64,000 nucleotides of DNA from assembly GCA_031308135.1 (NCBI GenBank), contig JAHLJT010000631.1:197274685-197338684 (forward strand), given 5' to 3'. Both the position numbers and the translations under genes were made by a program. This document shows, one piece after another, positions 48,310 to 58,707 of this stretch. Numbering within the stretch: the stretch's first letter is position 1; every line of letters begins with the position of its first letter. Below the pieces are notes generated by a model that was not told the origin of the DNA, ran no database searches, and worked only from the letters and a program-made list of their open reading frames with translations. This DNA comes from Acheta domesticus. Lineage: Eukaryota > Arthropoda > Insecta > Orthoptera > Gryllidae.

Positions 48310-49620
48310 ATTCTTGGTATTTTTCAAAATTTCAAAACAACTAATAAGTTAAATATGTTAAATTCGAGAACGTACATTTTAAGCACACATTATAAAATCG
48401 AGTTATTTTCACTATTAAGAAATACGGATCAACTAAATCACTACTTCATACACCATTCACACATGTTCATCATTTTGAAACAAATGATCAATGGATTTCA
48501 TCACCATATTCAAAGTAATTTAAAATCGTCACATCTATGGATTTCATGTTTCTATTGTAGACTGGAAATTTGTTTCAATGTAGCCTGTATACTTTCAATT
48601 GAATGCAGCATAACTGCTTACAAGAAAGCATATGTACGAATTAAAACTTCACTGTTTAACAATAAACTTTGCGGTTGTTACCTCCTGATCCTTAATAATT
48701 AATAAATTAAACACTCGTTTTAAATAATCTAGTGCATGTTTCCTTATGACGAAATACAGTAAGATATTTCAGAAATGAACGAGAGTAAGTGGTGAACAAA
48801 GCCTCTTTATACTTTCGGATGGTGGCTTAATATGAAATATATACGTAATAGTGATATAAATTGTGATATATGAGTGTTATGTTTACTTTTCAGGTTTCTT
48901 AAATAACTTTACAATGCAAAAAATGCAGTCTTTATGAACGATTTATTGACTGATCCTGTATTTTTGATATGCAGAGGATATGGCTATAAATTTGAGAGCT
49001 TGCCACAAAGACTAACCACCTAACATATTTGAATCATTCGTGAGAACTTGTTTTTGAGTTGAACTTGTTTGTATAATGGCAATTTGAATGTCATGACGTC
49101 TCAGGTACATCGGCTTTGCTTTGGCAATACCACAAATGAAACTTTATATCCTCAACGGTGCCTGTAGGGGTTTCTGTTGATAGTTTTCGAGATTACTCCA
49201 GTCTAAATTGGAGGATGTAGACACTTGTAATTAAACACAACATGACTTCCATTCAACCAACCTTCATTTTGATCTAAGGAAAATATAAAAAATATTACAT
49301 TTCCCAAAAAAATTACTCTGACAACCAAATCCCATTAAAGTACAGAGTAAGTTGAGGAAAGTATACAACGCAATTCTGGTACCAACACCAACCAACAGCT
49401 CATTGTCTGACCAGGGAAGACACAAAATTACGTGGACTCCCAAGGGATTGTGTGCTCATGTTCCTAGACTGAGATTTCTCCAGTGTGCTCATGTGTAAGA
49501 GCAGACCTCTTGCGAAGTTACGCGAGCGTTGTGTCAGCAATACCTGTAAGTGCCTCTCTGTGTATTTTCATGATAAGTGAAATGTTGAAATTCAGAAGCT
49601 CCTCAATAGAAGTGATTGTA
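48310..49620 (+). other. Intron 1: no gene recognised
   Basis: AT-rich intronic DNA. The plus-strand frame 48286-48702 starts inside the LINE flank and has no recognisable domain. Confidence 0.5.
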
Positions 49621-49622
49621 AC

Positions 49623-49955
49623 GTTTTTTTTGTTTCTTTATGGTCGCATTAACTACGAGGTCATTAACGACCAGATTACTGACTTAACCTTAGACGTATC
49701 TGAGTTGTCAAGAGGACCGTCTGGTAGCATCTCCGCGTACGAGCCTCCTTACACGCGCTCTTGCGTCACTACCCAAAGGCCAGAATGGGGTAGGAATTTG
49801 GTCAATGGTTTAGGACTCTTCACAAGAGATTGGACCGGTGAAGCACTCAAGCTCGTTTTGTCGAAACAAAATACAAATGAGAGTGTTTGGGAATCCAACC
49901 CGGATCTTCTTGGTAAAAGGCACGCGACTTTCGCTCTGAGCCACGAGTTGGTTTA
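49623..49955 (-). mobile_element. tRNA-derived SINE, copy D
   Basis: On the minus strand the A box TGGCTCAGAGCG (49932-49943) is followed 43 bases later by a near-consensus B box GGTTGGATTCC (49890-49900). The body of about 220 bases ends in GTCGTTAATGACCTCGTAGT, ATGCGACC and an A-rich tail at 49623-49632. The tail resembles that of the LINE at 45126-45967. Flanks show an imperfect duplication around ATTGTAAC / ATTGTCAC. The plus-strand open frame 49483-49977 is accidental. Confidence 0.7.
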
Positions 49956-50046
49956 TTGTCACATTTGTTTTGGATAGGATTGCGAATACTTATTTTAAAT
50001 GGACTGAAAGTAATTATTAATTCCCGAATTTACATAAACCAATAAT

Positions 50047-50201
50047 ATTCTTGATGTATTCCGGGCTGATGGGCCGTGGTCCAATTGGCTTGGAACTGCC
50101 AAACGTTTCGCCCACGACTGCGGTGGGCATCTTCAGTGGCGAGGTCTCGGGCGGAAGACATCAAGAATATTGACTCCAGCCGTGAAAGCCTTCAATGCTT
50201 T
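50047..50201 (-). mobile_element. Penelope-like element fragment with hammerhead-like core
   Basis: The insert is flanked by a 13-base duplication, ATAAACCAATAAT (50034-50046 and 50202-50214). On the minus strand it begins AAAGCATTGAAGGCTTTCAC and GGCTGG, a sequence I associate with Penelope-like elements, and contains CTGAAGA, a stem GCCCAC/GTGGGC, then GAAAC, the layout of a hammerhead ribozyme core with one extra base. The ends of a 14-base inverted repeat (AATATTCTTGATGT at 50044-50057, complement at 50158-50171) could form the outer stem. No protein is encoded. The family call rests on memory. Confidence 0.5.
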
Positions 50202-51265
50202 ATAAACCAATAATGTTCAAAATATGTATGCATTCAGAAAAAAATTAAATAAGAAAAATTAATGACTTAAAGACATTTTTAAGTACTCTAATATTAATTT
50301 TAATATTAATATTAATACTATCATTAGGCTCATATTTGACCTGCCATCTACTCTTGTCATGCAATTTTATTTCACTTTCGTAGAACGATGACATATGCTT
50401 TGCGACTACCCTTCGTCTTCGGTTGGGCGCCTCGGACGGGTAGCCGGCTCGCTCAGTCGATAGACAGTCTGGCCTGAAATGGCGATGATGGAGGAAGCTG
50501 GCGGTCGGGGTCAAATGAGAAGCATTGCATTCATATAACAACATGGGGGATTTATTCAGTAATAAATCACGAATGAACTGGTACCAATCGTGTCGGCGAG
50601 CATGCTCCCCTTTACCCAAATCAAAAAAATATGTCATGCACACACACAAGTTAAAATTAAGAAATACAAATTAATACAATTACAATGACAAAGATTTTCT
50701 CCTTGCGCAAATTCCCTCTTGGCGGCCAAGCGCGGCCGCGGAATCTCTCTTCGTCGCCCGGTCAAAAGGTAATTAGCAAAAATTGTTCGCCACACAGTTT
50801 ATGCCTTTCGACCACGGGCGCACCACAAAAGCAAAATAAATACTGCATCCGCAAGGCGGCTTGCACAACCCACCAAAGTTGAATAACCTCGGGCCGTCAG
50901 CTGGCTGCGAGGGTCGTCACGGGCGATGAGGCGCCGCCCGGGTGGGGTAGTGCGCAGGACTGAACCAGGTATACGCGAGGGGGCTGCTGGGGCTGGCCCA
51001 ACACACAGCGCCGTCCGCTCACTGTTGTGAATGATTAGGTAATGTCTGCTCGAACGAATGATCTCCTCACTCTCGATCTATCACACGGTATTTTGGAGAT
51101 CGGAGCGAGTTCGTGAATCATCTAATAATCTCACGAAAAAGTCCCGAATTCGAGCACAAGTCGGATATTAACACAGCACAATTCACTGTCGATTGTCCGT
51201 CACACAGCCCCGCGGTCTACAATTGTTAAAGGGGACTTGCACAAATTCTCCCAAGAAAACTCAAT

Positions 51266-51275
51266 GTTTTTTATA
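51266..51275 (-). promoter_or_regulatory. TATA box of the heat-shock-type promoter
   Basis: Minus strand TTATAAAAAA, about 180 bases downstream (minus direction) of the heat-shock element. Transcription would start near 51240 and run toward lower coordinates. Confidence 0.45.
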
Positions 51276-51454
51276 AGTCCATCCAACATGAACCGAACTC
51301 TGTCTCCGGCGCCTAGTGCCACCACAAAGGCAACTTGTCCCCCCTTGACCGCTACTCGCGTCCTACCCCGAACGCAACTCGTTCGCTTCTCTCTTCGCGT
51401 CGCCTGCTCGAAGTCCCTCGAAGCTTCTTTCCCCCACCAAAATTATCCCCAAGA

Positions 51455-51472
51455 TTCTGGAACCTTCCAGAA
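51455..51472. promoter_or_regulatory. Perfect four-unit heat-shock element
   Basis: TTCtgGAAccTTCcaGAA matches the alternating TTC/GAA consensus at all four units with exact 2-base spacers. A second partial site, GAAgcTTC, lies at 51420-51427, with another GAA at 51410-51412 in register. Such sites bind trimeric heat-shock factor. Confidence 0.75.
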
Positions 51473-51909
51473 CATTGCCTAATTCCGGCGGCTTTTGGCG
51501 CAAGGGTAGTGCGTCTCAAACTATTTCTGCCCAATCGTCGGGTGTTTTTGAGGCCGAGAAATGAGAGAGAAGCTGGCTATCGCTCCCTCTCGCTTCAATT
51601 TTGCGTCAAATAGGGGCAGTTATTAATGACTGGGGGTGTGAGGGGCTGGAAATCTCAAGGGAGGCTGGGGGAGGGCTCTGTGCGTCGCGGAAAAATACCG
51701 GGGGTGCCGTGCGCACGAAACGACCACCCAAGCTCCGGGACACGTGGCCGTGACAAATTCAAAGGGTAGGGGGCGGCGAGTGGCCGCCGCCGTCCTGGCG
51801 CCGTCAGCTGACCCTCGCTGTCGTGCGACGCGGAGTAATTCTTAGGCGCGCAATTAACTGTAATATATTCGGTATCACTACAGCTTGGCAACCACCACGA
51901 CACCACATA

Positions 51910-53133
51910 TCAATGAACTGCGCCAAACAAACGAATGTCTACATTCGAAATTCTCAAACTAAGTAAATTTTATATCTGAATATCCTACTTATCATCTCCT
52001 TCAATTTACCCATTACTTTTGCATATCTTTTCTAAACCAACGGCCTAAACTGGATTAAAATTACTAGCGTCCTTCCACAGCTGAACCCCTCTATACTCAT
52101 CGCCGGAAAAGTACATACTGCTGCCCCCTTCTGCCTACCTCCTGCCAAAACAATACACGTCCTCTTTTTACCTCCTCGCTACGGAGTAGAGAGAAAGTAA
52201 TGTAATGCTGCACAAAAAAAACGGCCAATTTTTGGCAGAAAAAACTATTATTACATGGTCCTAGTAACGAAAAACTGGATAAATCCTGTTGCTAAATTTA
52301 GAAAAAAATCCTCTAACATGTGGTGTAGCCAGAATCCATGTTTCGTGGGTCCTTGATATCGAAAAATCGAATGACGGGAAAATGTCTGTCTGTCCGTCTG
52401 AGAACAACGATAGCGACTAAACCGTTTTTCCAAAACTGATATTCGCCCATCGATCTGGCTGAAGTCGCAGCCTCTTTTCTTTAAAACCGATATTTCAATT
52501 TTTGGGGGTAGGCCTACTTTGCATGAAAACCCTGGGACATTTTCCAAATAAATGAAACAAAAATGGTTCCATTGTTTTTTATTTCATTTCGTTGTTGGGT
52601 AGTGTGAAGGACGTTTGAGAGAATGATGCAGGTGTCATGTTCATTGAAAACCTCGATTTTTCGAAAATTGCAAAAGTTCAAACTTTTTTCGGCGTCTTCC
52701 TACAACTAAAATATTAAATACTGAGATTTTTTCCTTAATGAAATCTGTTAGTTCTTAACAAAATGTGTTGCGTGGAAGTAAGGGCGAGAAAGTACGTGCT
52801 GTTTTACCACCAAGCAAATTGATCTCACCTGCTAATTGGCTTAACCTCGAGTAATATTTCACTTGCTTCCTCTCGTCAATGCGCAGATTTCCTAAATTTG
52901 TTTATTTTTGCTTTTATTTCAGTAATCCTTTTTATTTTTAGAAATAAATATCTAATGTACTATAACATGTGACAGTGTGATATGTCTCATCAGAATCGTC
53001 AAGGATTTTAAGAATTGCTTTGAATAAATATTCTTATATCGCTACTCATAATGAATTATCTTTTAATGAAATGCTTATTGCTGTGCAGAACACAATTTTT
53101 ATTGTTATTTTCTTTTTTTTTTTTTTTTTGCAG
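51910..53133 (+). other. End of intron 1, includes dispersed repeat copy 1
   Basis: The interval 52200-52530 is a repeat that recurs at 57590-57790 (shared order: GGGTCCTT-GATATCGAAAAAT type, GTCTGTCTGTC in this copy only, AAACCG, CCAAAACTGATATT, TCGATCTGGCTGAAGTCGC). No protein is evident. A run of about 20 T residues at 53111-53129 forms the polypyrimidine tract before exon 2. Confidence 0.6.
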
Positions 53134-53226
53134 CTGAATACATTAAGCCGTGCAACCGAACGGATCCCAAAATCGAAGACTGCATTCGTTCATCCTTCAA
53201 CCATTTACGGCCGTACCTCCAAAAAG
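53134..53226 (+). CDS. Takeout/JHBP-family protein, coding exon 2
   Basis: This exon has no ATG of its own. It is bounded by a strong acceptor (long T run, TTGCAG) and the donor AAAAAG|GTAAGC. It takes one base from exon 1 and passes one base on, both phase 1. It encodes residues 32-62, including EYIKPCNRTDPKIEDC: two cysteines (38 and 48) with DP between them, the disulfide signature at the N-terminus of takeout/JHBP proteins. FNHLRPYLQK follows and the next exon completes GIPEL. NRT at 39-41 is a sequon. GC at third positions is only about 57%, in contrast to 88-95% in exons 3 and 4. The split G|GT codon at the junction gives glycine, as the family has there. Confidence 0.92.
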
Positions 53227-54676
53227 GTAAGCTCGAACCGTGACAACAGGAAAGTATCGAGTTCCCGGCTCCTGCATGCCTAGACATTATTCACTTCCAT
53301 AGTGTCTCATAAACACGTTCGATGTACATTGACTCTAGATAGTCCTATGCCACACTTTCGGGGAAATTAAGATAATCCTTCAAACATACGCACCACATCA
53401 ATTACTAGTTCATTTTGTACACTGTAATGATGGCTTAAGAAACGGCGCTAAACTGTGGGAACATTTGTTCTTTACTCCATGTCGAAAGATGTAGAACTGA
53501 AAACTTTTATCTTTGTTTATGTACCTCCTTTTTTTTGCAGAATGAACCCGATGTGGCATAGGACTCTCGAGCCAAGCCCTTTACATGTACTTTTACATCA
53601 TTTTCATTCTTCACTACCTTTTCCAAGGCTTTCAAAGTTAACACAGGCCTGCGATGAAAAAATACAATATTGAACTTTATGTATTTTTGATACTGAATTT
53701 TAAAAAAATAATGAAACATTTCTATAACGTCACGTTTTCTTGAAAAATAAAACGTCCTGTTTTTTTTTAATATTTACCTTTTTCGGGTCTTCCAAAAGAG
53801 GCAGCTAAATTGTTCGACTCCAGACTGAAAACAAATTATTGGACTAAGGAACAGTCAGCGAAGGAACCTATTAAAGGATCAGTCAGCGAAGATCCGAGTG
53901 AAAGGTTTCACCAAGACTTGAAATATATGGAGCGCAAATGTTAAGGAAGATGTAACTAGAATATGCTCGCTGACTAATGTTACATGTTAACACGAGATAG
54001 GCCTGAGATTGAACATAAAACCTTTGAAAAGAAGTTTCAGAGGAAATATGTTCGAACTTGGATAGAAACCATTTTGTTTTGTTTTTTACTCAATTTAAAA
54101 TTTGTTTCAATGTTTCATGTACACATACTCTGTTTAGTCAGTAATCTGTTTGATGCAAACTGCCTTAATAAAAGCAAATTAAAATAGTGTGTTGTGGATT
54201 TTCTTCTATAAACTGCACTATAATTTGATGTACAAAGTTGAGATCCCAGATGAGTTGGATCCCAAAACTCATGAGATCCTTTTGTTTCCTCTCGACTAGA
54301 GGCCAGGAGTGATCTGGCAAAAGCATTTTCATTCCATTTAAACCTATAAAAATAAAATTATTGAGAAATTAATTTTCCTCAACCAGAATCGATTATATTT
54401 TTCATAGATTTAAATGGATAAAAACCACCGTTGCCAGGTAGTACATGCAAAATTGTTCGAGGAATTCCTTTTTCAATATGATTTTGGCAAAAATATCGAT
54501 ATCCATAAAAATCCTGTCGCGATGGAAAAAACGACGGAATGGGAGGCCTTTTTTGGCATCAGCTCTCCAAAGAGCGCAATAATCAACAAAAACATCTCTT
54601 GAAGTTTTTCAGAAACGTCAATTTCGCAGGCTTGTGTAATTTCTAACATTAATGATGCATTTGAAATTCAAAAGTC
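53227..54676 (+). other. Intron 2, first part: no element recognised
   Basis: AT-rich intronic DNA. The frame 54414-54602 contains no known motif. Confidence 0.55.
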
Positions 54677-54684
54677 ACAAGCGC

Positions 54685-55072
54685 TCTGCGTGCTAAATTT
54701 AAACAAATGCGGACGAATCCCGGAGCAATACCCTAAAAAAAACGGGCCATAGGTTGCGAGCGATCTTTCCTTCCTCTGCCTTCTCACCCGTTACACACTC
54801 TCTTACACCAACATGCACTACTCTACCACACATGCCGGGACACCTGTCGGGAGCTTGGACCTTTTCCGGATGAGGCGCCCCACCTGATAGTGGGAGATAC
54901 GTGGTTGGGAAAACCCTTCTAGTTGACGCTAGGTCGGCGCCGGATCTCGCCATCCAGCGGGAGACCCCTGTCATTTCACGACGAAAGCATGCACCAAAAC
55001 TTGCGGGACTAATAACCTCAGTAGTTGACGCGCCCGGAAGCACTAACAATCCAACCAATTAATCAATCATAA
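54685..55072 (+). mobile_element. tRNA-derived SINE, copy E
   Basis: A B-box-like GGACGAATCC at 54711-54720 starts the recognisable head; the A box is not intact. The body matches copy B (GGTCGGCGCCGGATCTCGCC, TGGGAGATACGTGGTTG). It ends in GACTAATAACCTCAGTAGTT and GACGCGCCCG, then a tail with CAATCCAACC and AATCAATCAT. ACAAGCGC at 54677-54684 and 55073-55080 is the target-site duplication. The downstream copy ends only 67 bases before exon 3. Confidence 0.8.
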
Positions 55073-55147
55073 ACAAGCGCGAAATGTCTGCTATGCTCGG
55101 AAAAGGCAACTAGTCTGCCAATGGGTTGAGTAGTGTGTGTGTTGCAG

Positions 55148-55295
55148 GTATTCCAGAGCTGCAGCTGCCTCCGCTGGAGCCCATGCGCGTGGAGAACCTG
55201 GCCATGGAGAACGGCAACGGTGCCGTGCGAGTGCGCGCGGTCTTCTCCGACGTTGACGTCCGCGGGGCCTCCAACTACAGCGTCGAGGGCGTCAA
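55148..55295 (+). CDS. Takeout/JHBP-family protein, coding exon 3
   Basis: Acceptor GTGTTGCAG and donor GTCAA|GTGAGC, entering in phase 1 and leaving in phase 2. The exon encodes residues 63-111 and two bases of codon 112. The opening GIPELQLPPLEPMRVENL is the hallmark of takeout-type proteins, where the long wrapping helix meets the beta sheet that surrounds the hydrophobic ligand tunnel. Later VRVRAVFSDVDVRGASNYSVEGV fits the following strand pair (the family reads roughly L-x-N-V-x-V-x-G-L-S-x-Y). NYS is a third sequon. The coding strand is GC-rich with nearly all third positions G or C. Confidence 0.95.
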
Positions 55296-57585
55296 GTGAG
55301 CATCGCGCCGCAGCATCCCTCCGCGACCGCGCTCTGCCGGAGCGCACGCCAACTGCTTGCACGGGCAGCTTCGGATCCGAATACGCAGAGTGCGCTGTAC
55401 AAAGAACATCGAGTAGTCCATAGAGCTCTCCGGTCCAGCGACCGAAACGGCGGTCATAAACAAGACTCAGTCGTCATAAACGCAGTCATAAACAAGTTGT
55501 TTTTCAAAAAATGTGTGATGGCGAATTTATAAAAATATTGATACTACTAAGATATGTTTGATGTTTAAGAACTATCTGTGAACTTCACACTTATTAGTTG
55601 CTATGCAACATTTCTTTTTCCTTTCACGATAAGAAAATTTAATAAAATAAGAATTTGTAATGGTAATACTAGGTTAAAGAGTATACGATTTGAAAAGATG
55701 AATGCATTTATTAATCGTAAATATTATTTACGTTTCGCAAATTAATGCAAATATAAACAATTAAATTCATTTGCTCATGGCACGAAATATGCATTTTTTA
55801 CAAATGTATATTTCTAAATATTCTAAAGGTTCTTTCGTCAAGATCTATGGATACAAGGGGATCAGTGATGTCTAAAGCGATGAAATCTTCCAGAAAATTG
55901 CAATTATTCTCATCAGATAAAGTATTTATATATGTAGTAACCTCAAAAGTATCACATTTGGGACATTACAAGGAATATAAAAATCACATTCTTACAACTA
56001 ACCGGAAATGATGCATCCGTATAAAAATAAAATAGTATAATATTGTAATTCACGAGAACATTTTTCATAAAAAAATCAGTGGAAAAGTAATACATTGATA
56101 TTTATTCTATTCGTTTAATGTGTCTCGATGTGTGAAGCAATAATAATATTGTAATAAAAACGAACCGGATATGTACAAATTTCTTAATCAAACGAAATGG
56201 TCCATCGAACGCTGCAGCGTCTGGAACCTCTCAGTCCCGGTATCAACAATTTAAATATATGTATTCAGACATTTCAAATCACGTTAAAATATCGAGCCTA
56301 TTAATTTTAGGACCTGTTTGGATATTTAACCAAGCTACTACACAGCCCATAAATGAAAAATGAAATTATGAGACTGCAATACTAAAAGTACTATCATTCC
56401 AACCGGAAAAGTTTTACCGTAGTCAAGGTGGACTTGCAAGTAACATTGTCAAGAAATTTGAGCAACAATAGCCCTCAACGTAAGACGGTTGTAAAAGCAA
56501 GTATCAAGACGAATAAACGAAACTACCGAAACATAAAAACGGAGTAATTTTAGTATGATTTAGATGTGTAAAAATGAGCTGGCAATTATGATGAATTTAC
56601 AGATACGTAAAAATGAGTAAATGTTTTGGTAAAAATCAGATACTTATCCAGTATACTACGTGAATTGTACCAATAGTATATATAAATATTCTTTTTTGTT
56701 TTACTTTAGTTTCCTAAATAAAGCAATGGGTTTCTAATGAACCATTGCTTAACTCTCTTCTTGCCACCAAACAACTTCAACTTAAGTAGCATTTTAATAT
56801 GTAACTGGGGCATTTTAAGGGTAATGTTGCGCAGAGAGATTTATCGTATCATATACCATCTAGATGAGAATTACAGCCAACCACAGAGAATTTACTCACG
56901 CTATCCTAAAGATATTTTGAAGCCTCCCTAACTATCTGAAAATATAATGTCTCTCTATCTCTCTCTTTCTCTTTCTCTCTCTCTCTCTTTATTACATTCT
57001 CACTTGCACACACACTCTCTCTCCCCCAATTTTTATTAAACTCTCTCTCACACACACAACAATACCAACTATTGATTAAAAAACTCATTTTTCTTGTCTA
57101 ACAAACTTGTACAAAAGTGTATTGACGGATACGAGTTCATCCTAAAACGTTACAGAAGTTGTATGTAAACATCCTTGAAAGGCAGAAATGCCGAACAAGA
57201 AGAAATAAAATAAAAAATATATATACTGCAATAATCCTGGACGAATCCATGGCGATTGTCGGCTGTTGTCACTTTACGTTTTCTTGACCAAGCGGTTTCA
57301 GAATCGGAAAATATCGGCAAGGGAGGTCAGGGAATTTCTAGAAATTGAAATCTTTTCGACACACGGAGGGATTTTCCAATTCTGAGACATTTTTCTGAAA
57401 CAATGCTTTTCAAAACATTGCCTTCAATCACCCTTTTCAGAAATACGTACAATTAGTAAGAAATCGCCATAGGCTTATGATATTGCATATACAAACTATC
57501 GATTGCTATTGGAATGAAGAGTAATTCGTGTAAGCCCAAATACCAAAAAAGGGAATAATTCTGATTCCCCTTTGTAGTAAATTTC
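55296..57585 (+). other. Intron 3, first part: no element recognised
   Basis: AT-rich DNA with a CT/CA-rich simple-sequence block at 56950-57060. Frames around 55063-55530 are shadows of exon 3. Confidence 0.6.
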
Positions 57586-57589
57586 TTCC

Positions 57590-57790
57590 TTTAATATCTC
57601 GAGAAGCCAAAATCAACGTTTTATGGGTCCTTTATATTGAAAAATTAGTTTAAGAAAAAAATCTGTGACCAATGTCAGTGGCTAAATAGTAAACCGGATT
57701 TCCACATTTCTCAAAACTGATATTTCCTAATCGATTTGGCTGATGTCGCGGCTATTTGAGTTTGAAACGTTTATTTTAATTTTTAGGATG
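57590..57790 (+). repeat. Dispersed repeat, copy 2
   Basis: Same-strand relative of 52330-52520, with GGGTCCTTTATATTGAAAAA, AAACCGG, CAAAACTGATATTTCC and GATTTGGCTGATGTCGC in the same order. It is degenerate, non-coding and of unknown class. Confidence 0.6.
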
Positions 57791-57799
57791 TGAACTGTG

Positions 57800-58695
57800 T
57801 ATTAAAGGCAGAAAGATACTTGTATTATCAATTTTTTCTCATGAACGGCTCCAAATGTTTCCACGATAATTTGGATATAAGTCCAATTTTACTCTTCTAT
57901 AATATTCTTAAAGTCATATTTTCAATTCAGTATTTCGGGACCAAAAATGGAAAAATATATTTTAGGCACCGACAGGTAGCAGCTCTGGAGAGGGTTAAGC
58001 AATATTGAAAAGCTAGGCTATGCAAATGAGATTAGAGAACTAACTAGTGCGAGAAGGTCCGTGGCATTCTGTATGACCACTACGTAGCTCACATCTGTTG
58101 TCCATCCGGGATGCCCCACTTCGAACACATTTCTTGCCCGGGATCTCCATTTTAGCCATGAATTTAGCTTCATTCGATTTATTAGTAACCATGTGACAGG
58201 GGTCAGGCCTATCATCATAATGCAATCTCTTAGCGTGTTAAGTAATTACTAGGATGAAGAACGTTTTGACTCAACGGGCGTCATGATGCTTGACGTTGTT
58301 TTCCTTGCTGCAAATCAGTGTCACGAGTCAATGCCTCCCCTCCGAAAGCTTACTTCTTCGTCGCCAATCGGGTTTGATTCTCACAGATGTCGATACAATT
58401 ACGCGTTCGAAGAATCATTATTTTTACTTAATTTCTACCTTTAATTTGTTATTGTGGGAATCACCCTTTCGAATCTGGGTGCCCCAATGCTATGAGTAAG
58501 ATACGGTCAAAGCCAAGTTTAATCCGAAGAAAAGTTTAATCCGAAGGAAAACGGTCGATGAATTTGCCGAACGGTAGATGTAATTTAATTTGAATAGGAG
58601 TATGTATTATGTACATACGACACAAAATTGAAAAGAAAAGATTTAAACTACTCGATGAGAGCCATGTTTGATATGAGTCAGGTCTGATATGATAT
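57800..58695 (+). other. Intron 3: no gene recognised
   Basis: AT-rich sequence between the dispersed repeat and the LINE. Open frames of 61-72 codons overlap each other on both strands. Confidence 0.5.
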
Positions 58696-58707
58696 GAGAA
58701 AAATGTT

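Larger units (their letters stand above)
50335..51906 (-). mobile_element. GC-rich 5' LTR and leader of a truncated retrotransposon (probable)
   Basis: On the minus strand the unit appears to start with TGTGGTGTCGTGG at 51906. It has a heat-shock element at 51455-51472, a TTATAAAAAA box at about 51266-51275, a polyadenylation signal GAATAAATC near 50555, and then a leader with a short frame starting MSSFYESEIKLHDKSRW near 50394. This order is U3, R, U5 and gag start. The second half is missing beyond about 50335. The CpG richness contrasts with the surrounding intron. No target duplication or clear primer site was found, so the retrotransposon call is inference. Confidence 0.5.

Noticed and set aside
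49483..49977. 164-codon plus-strand frame
   Set aside because: It runs through SINE copy D in antisense and matches no protein.
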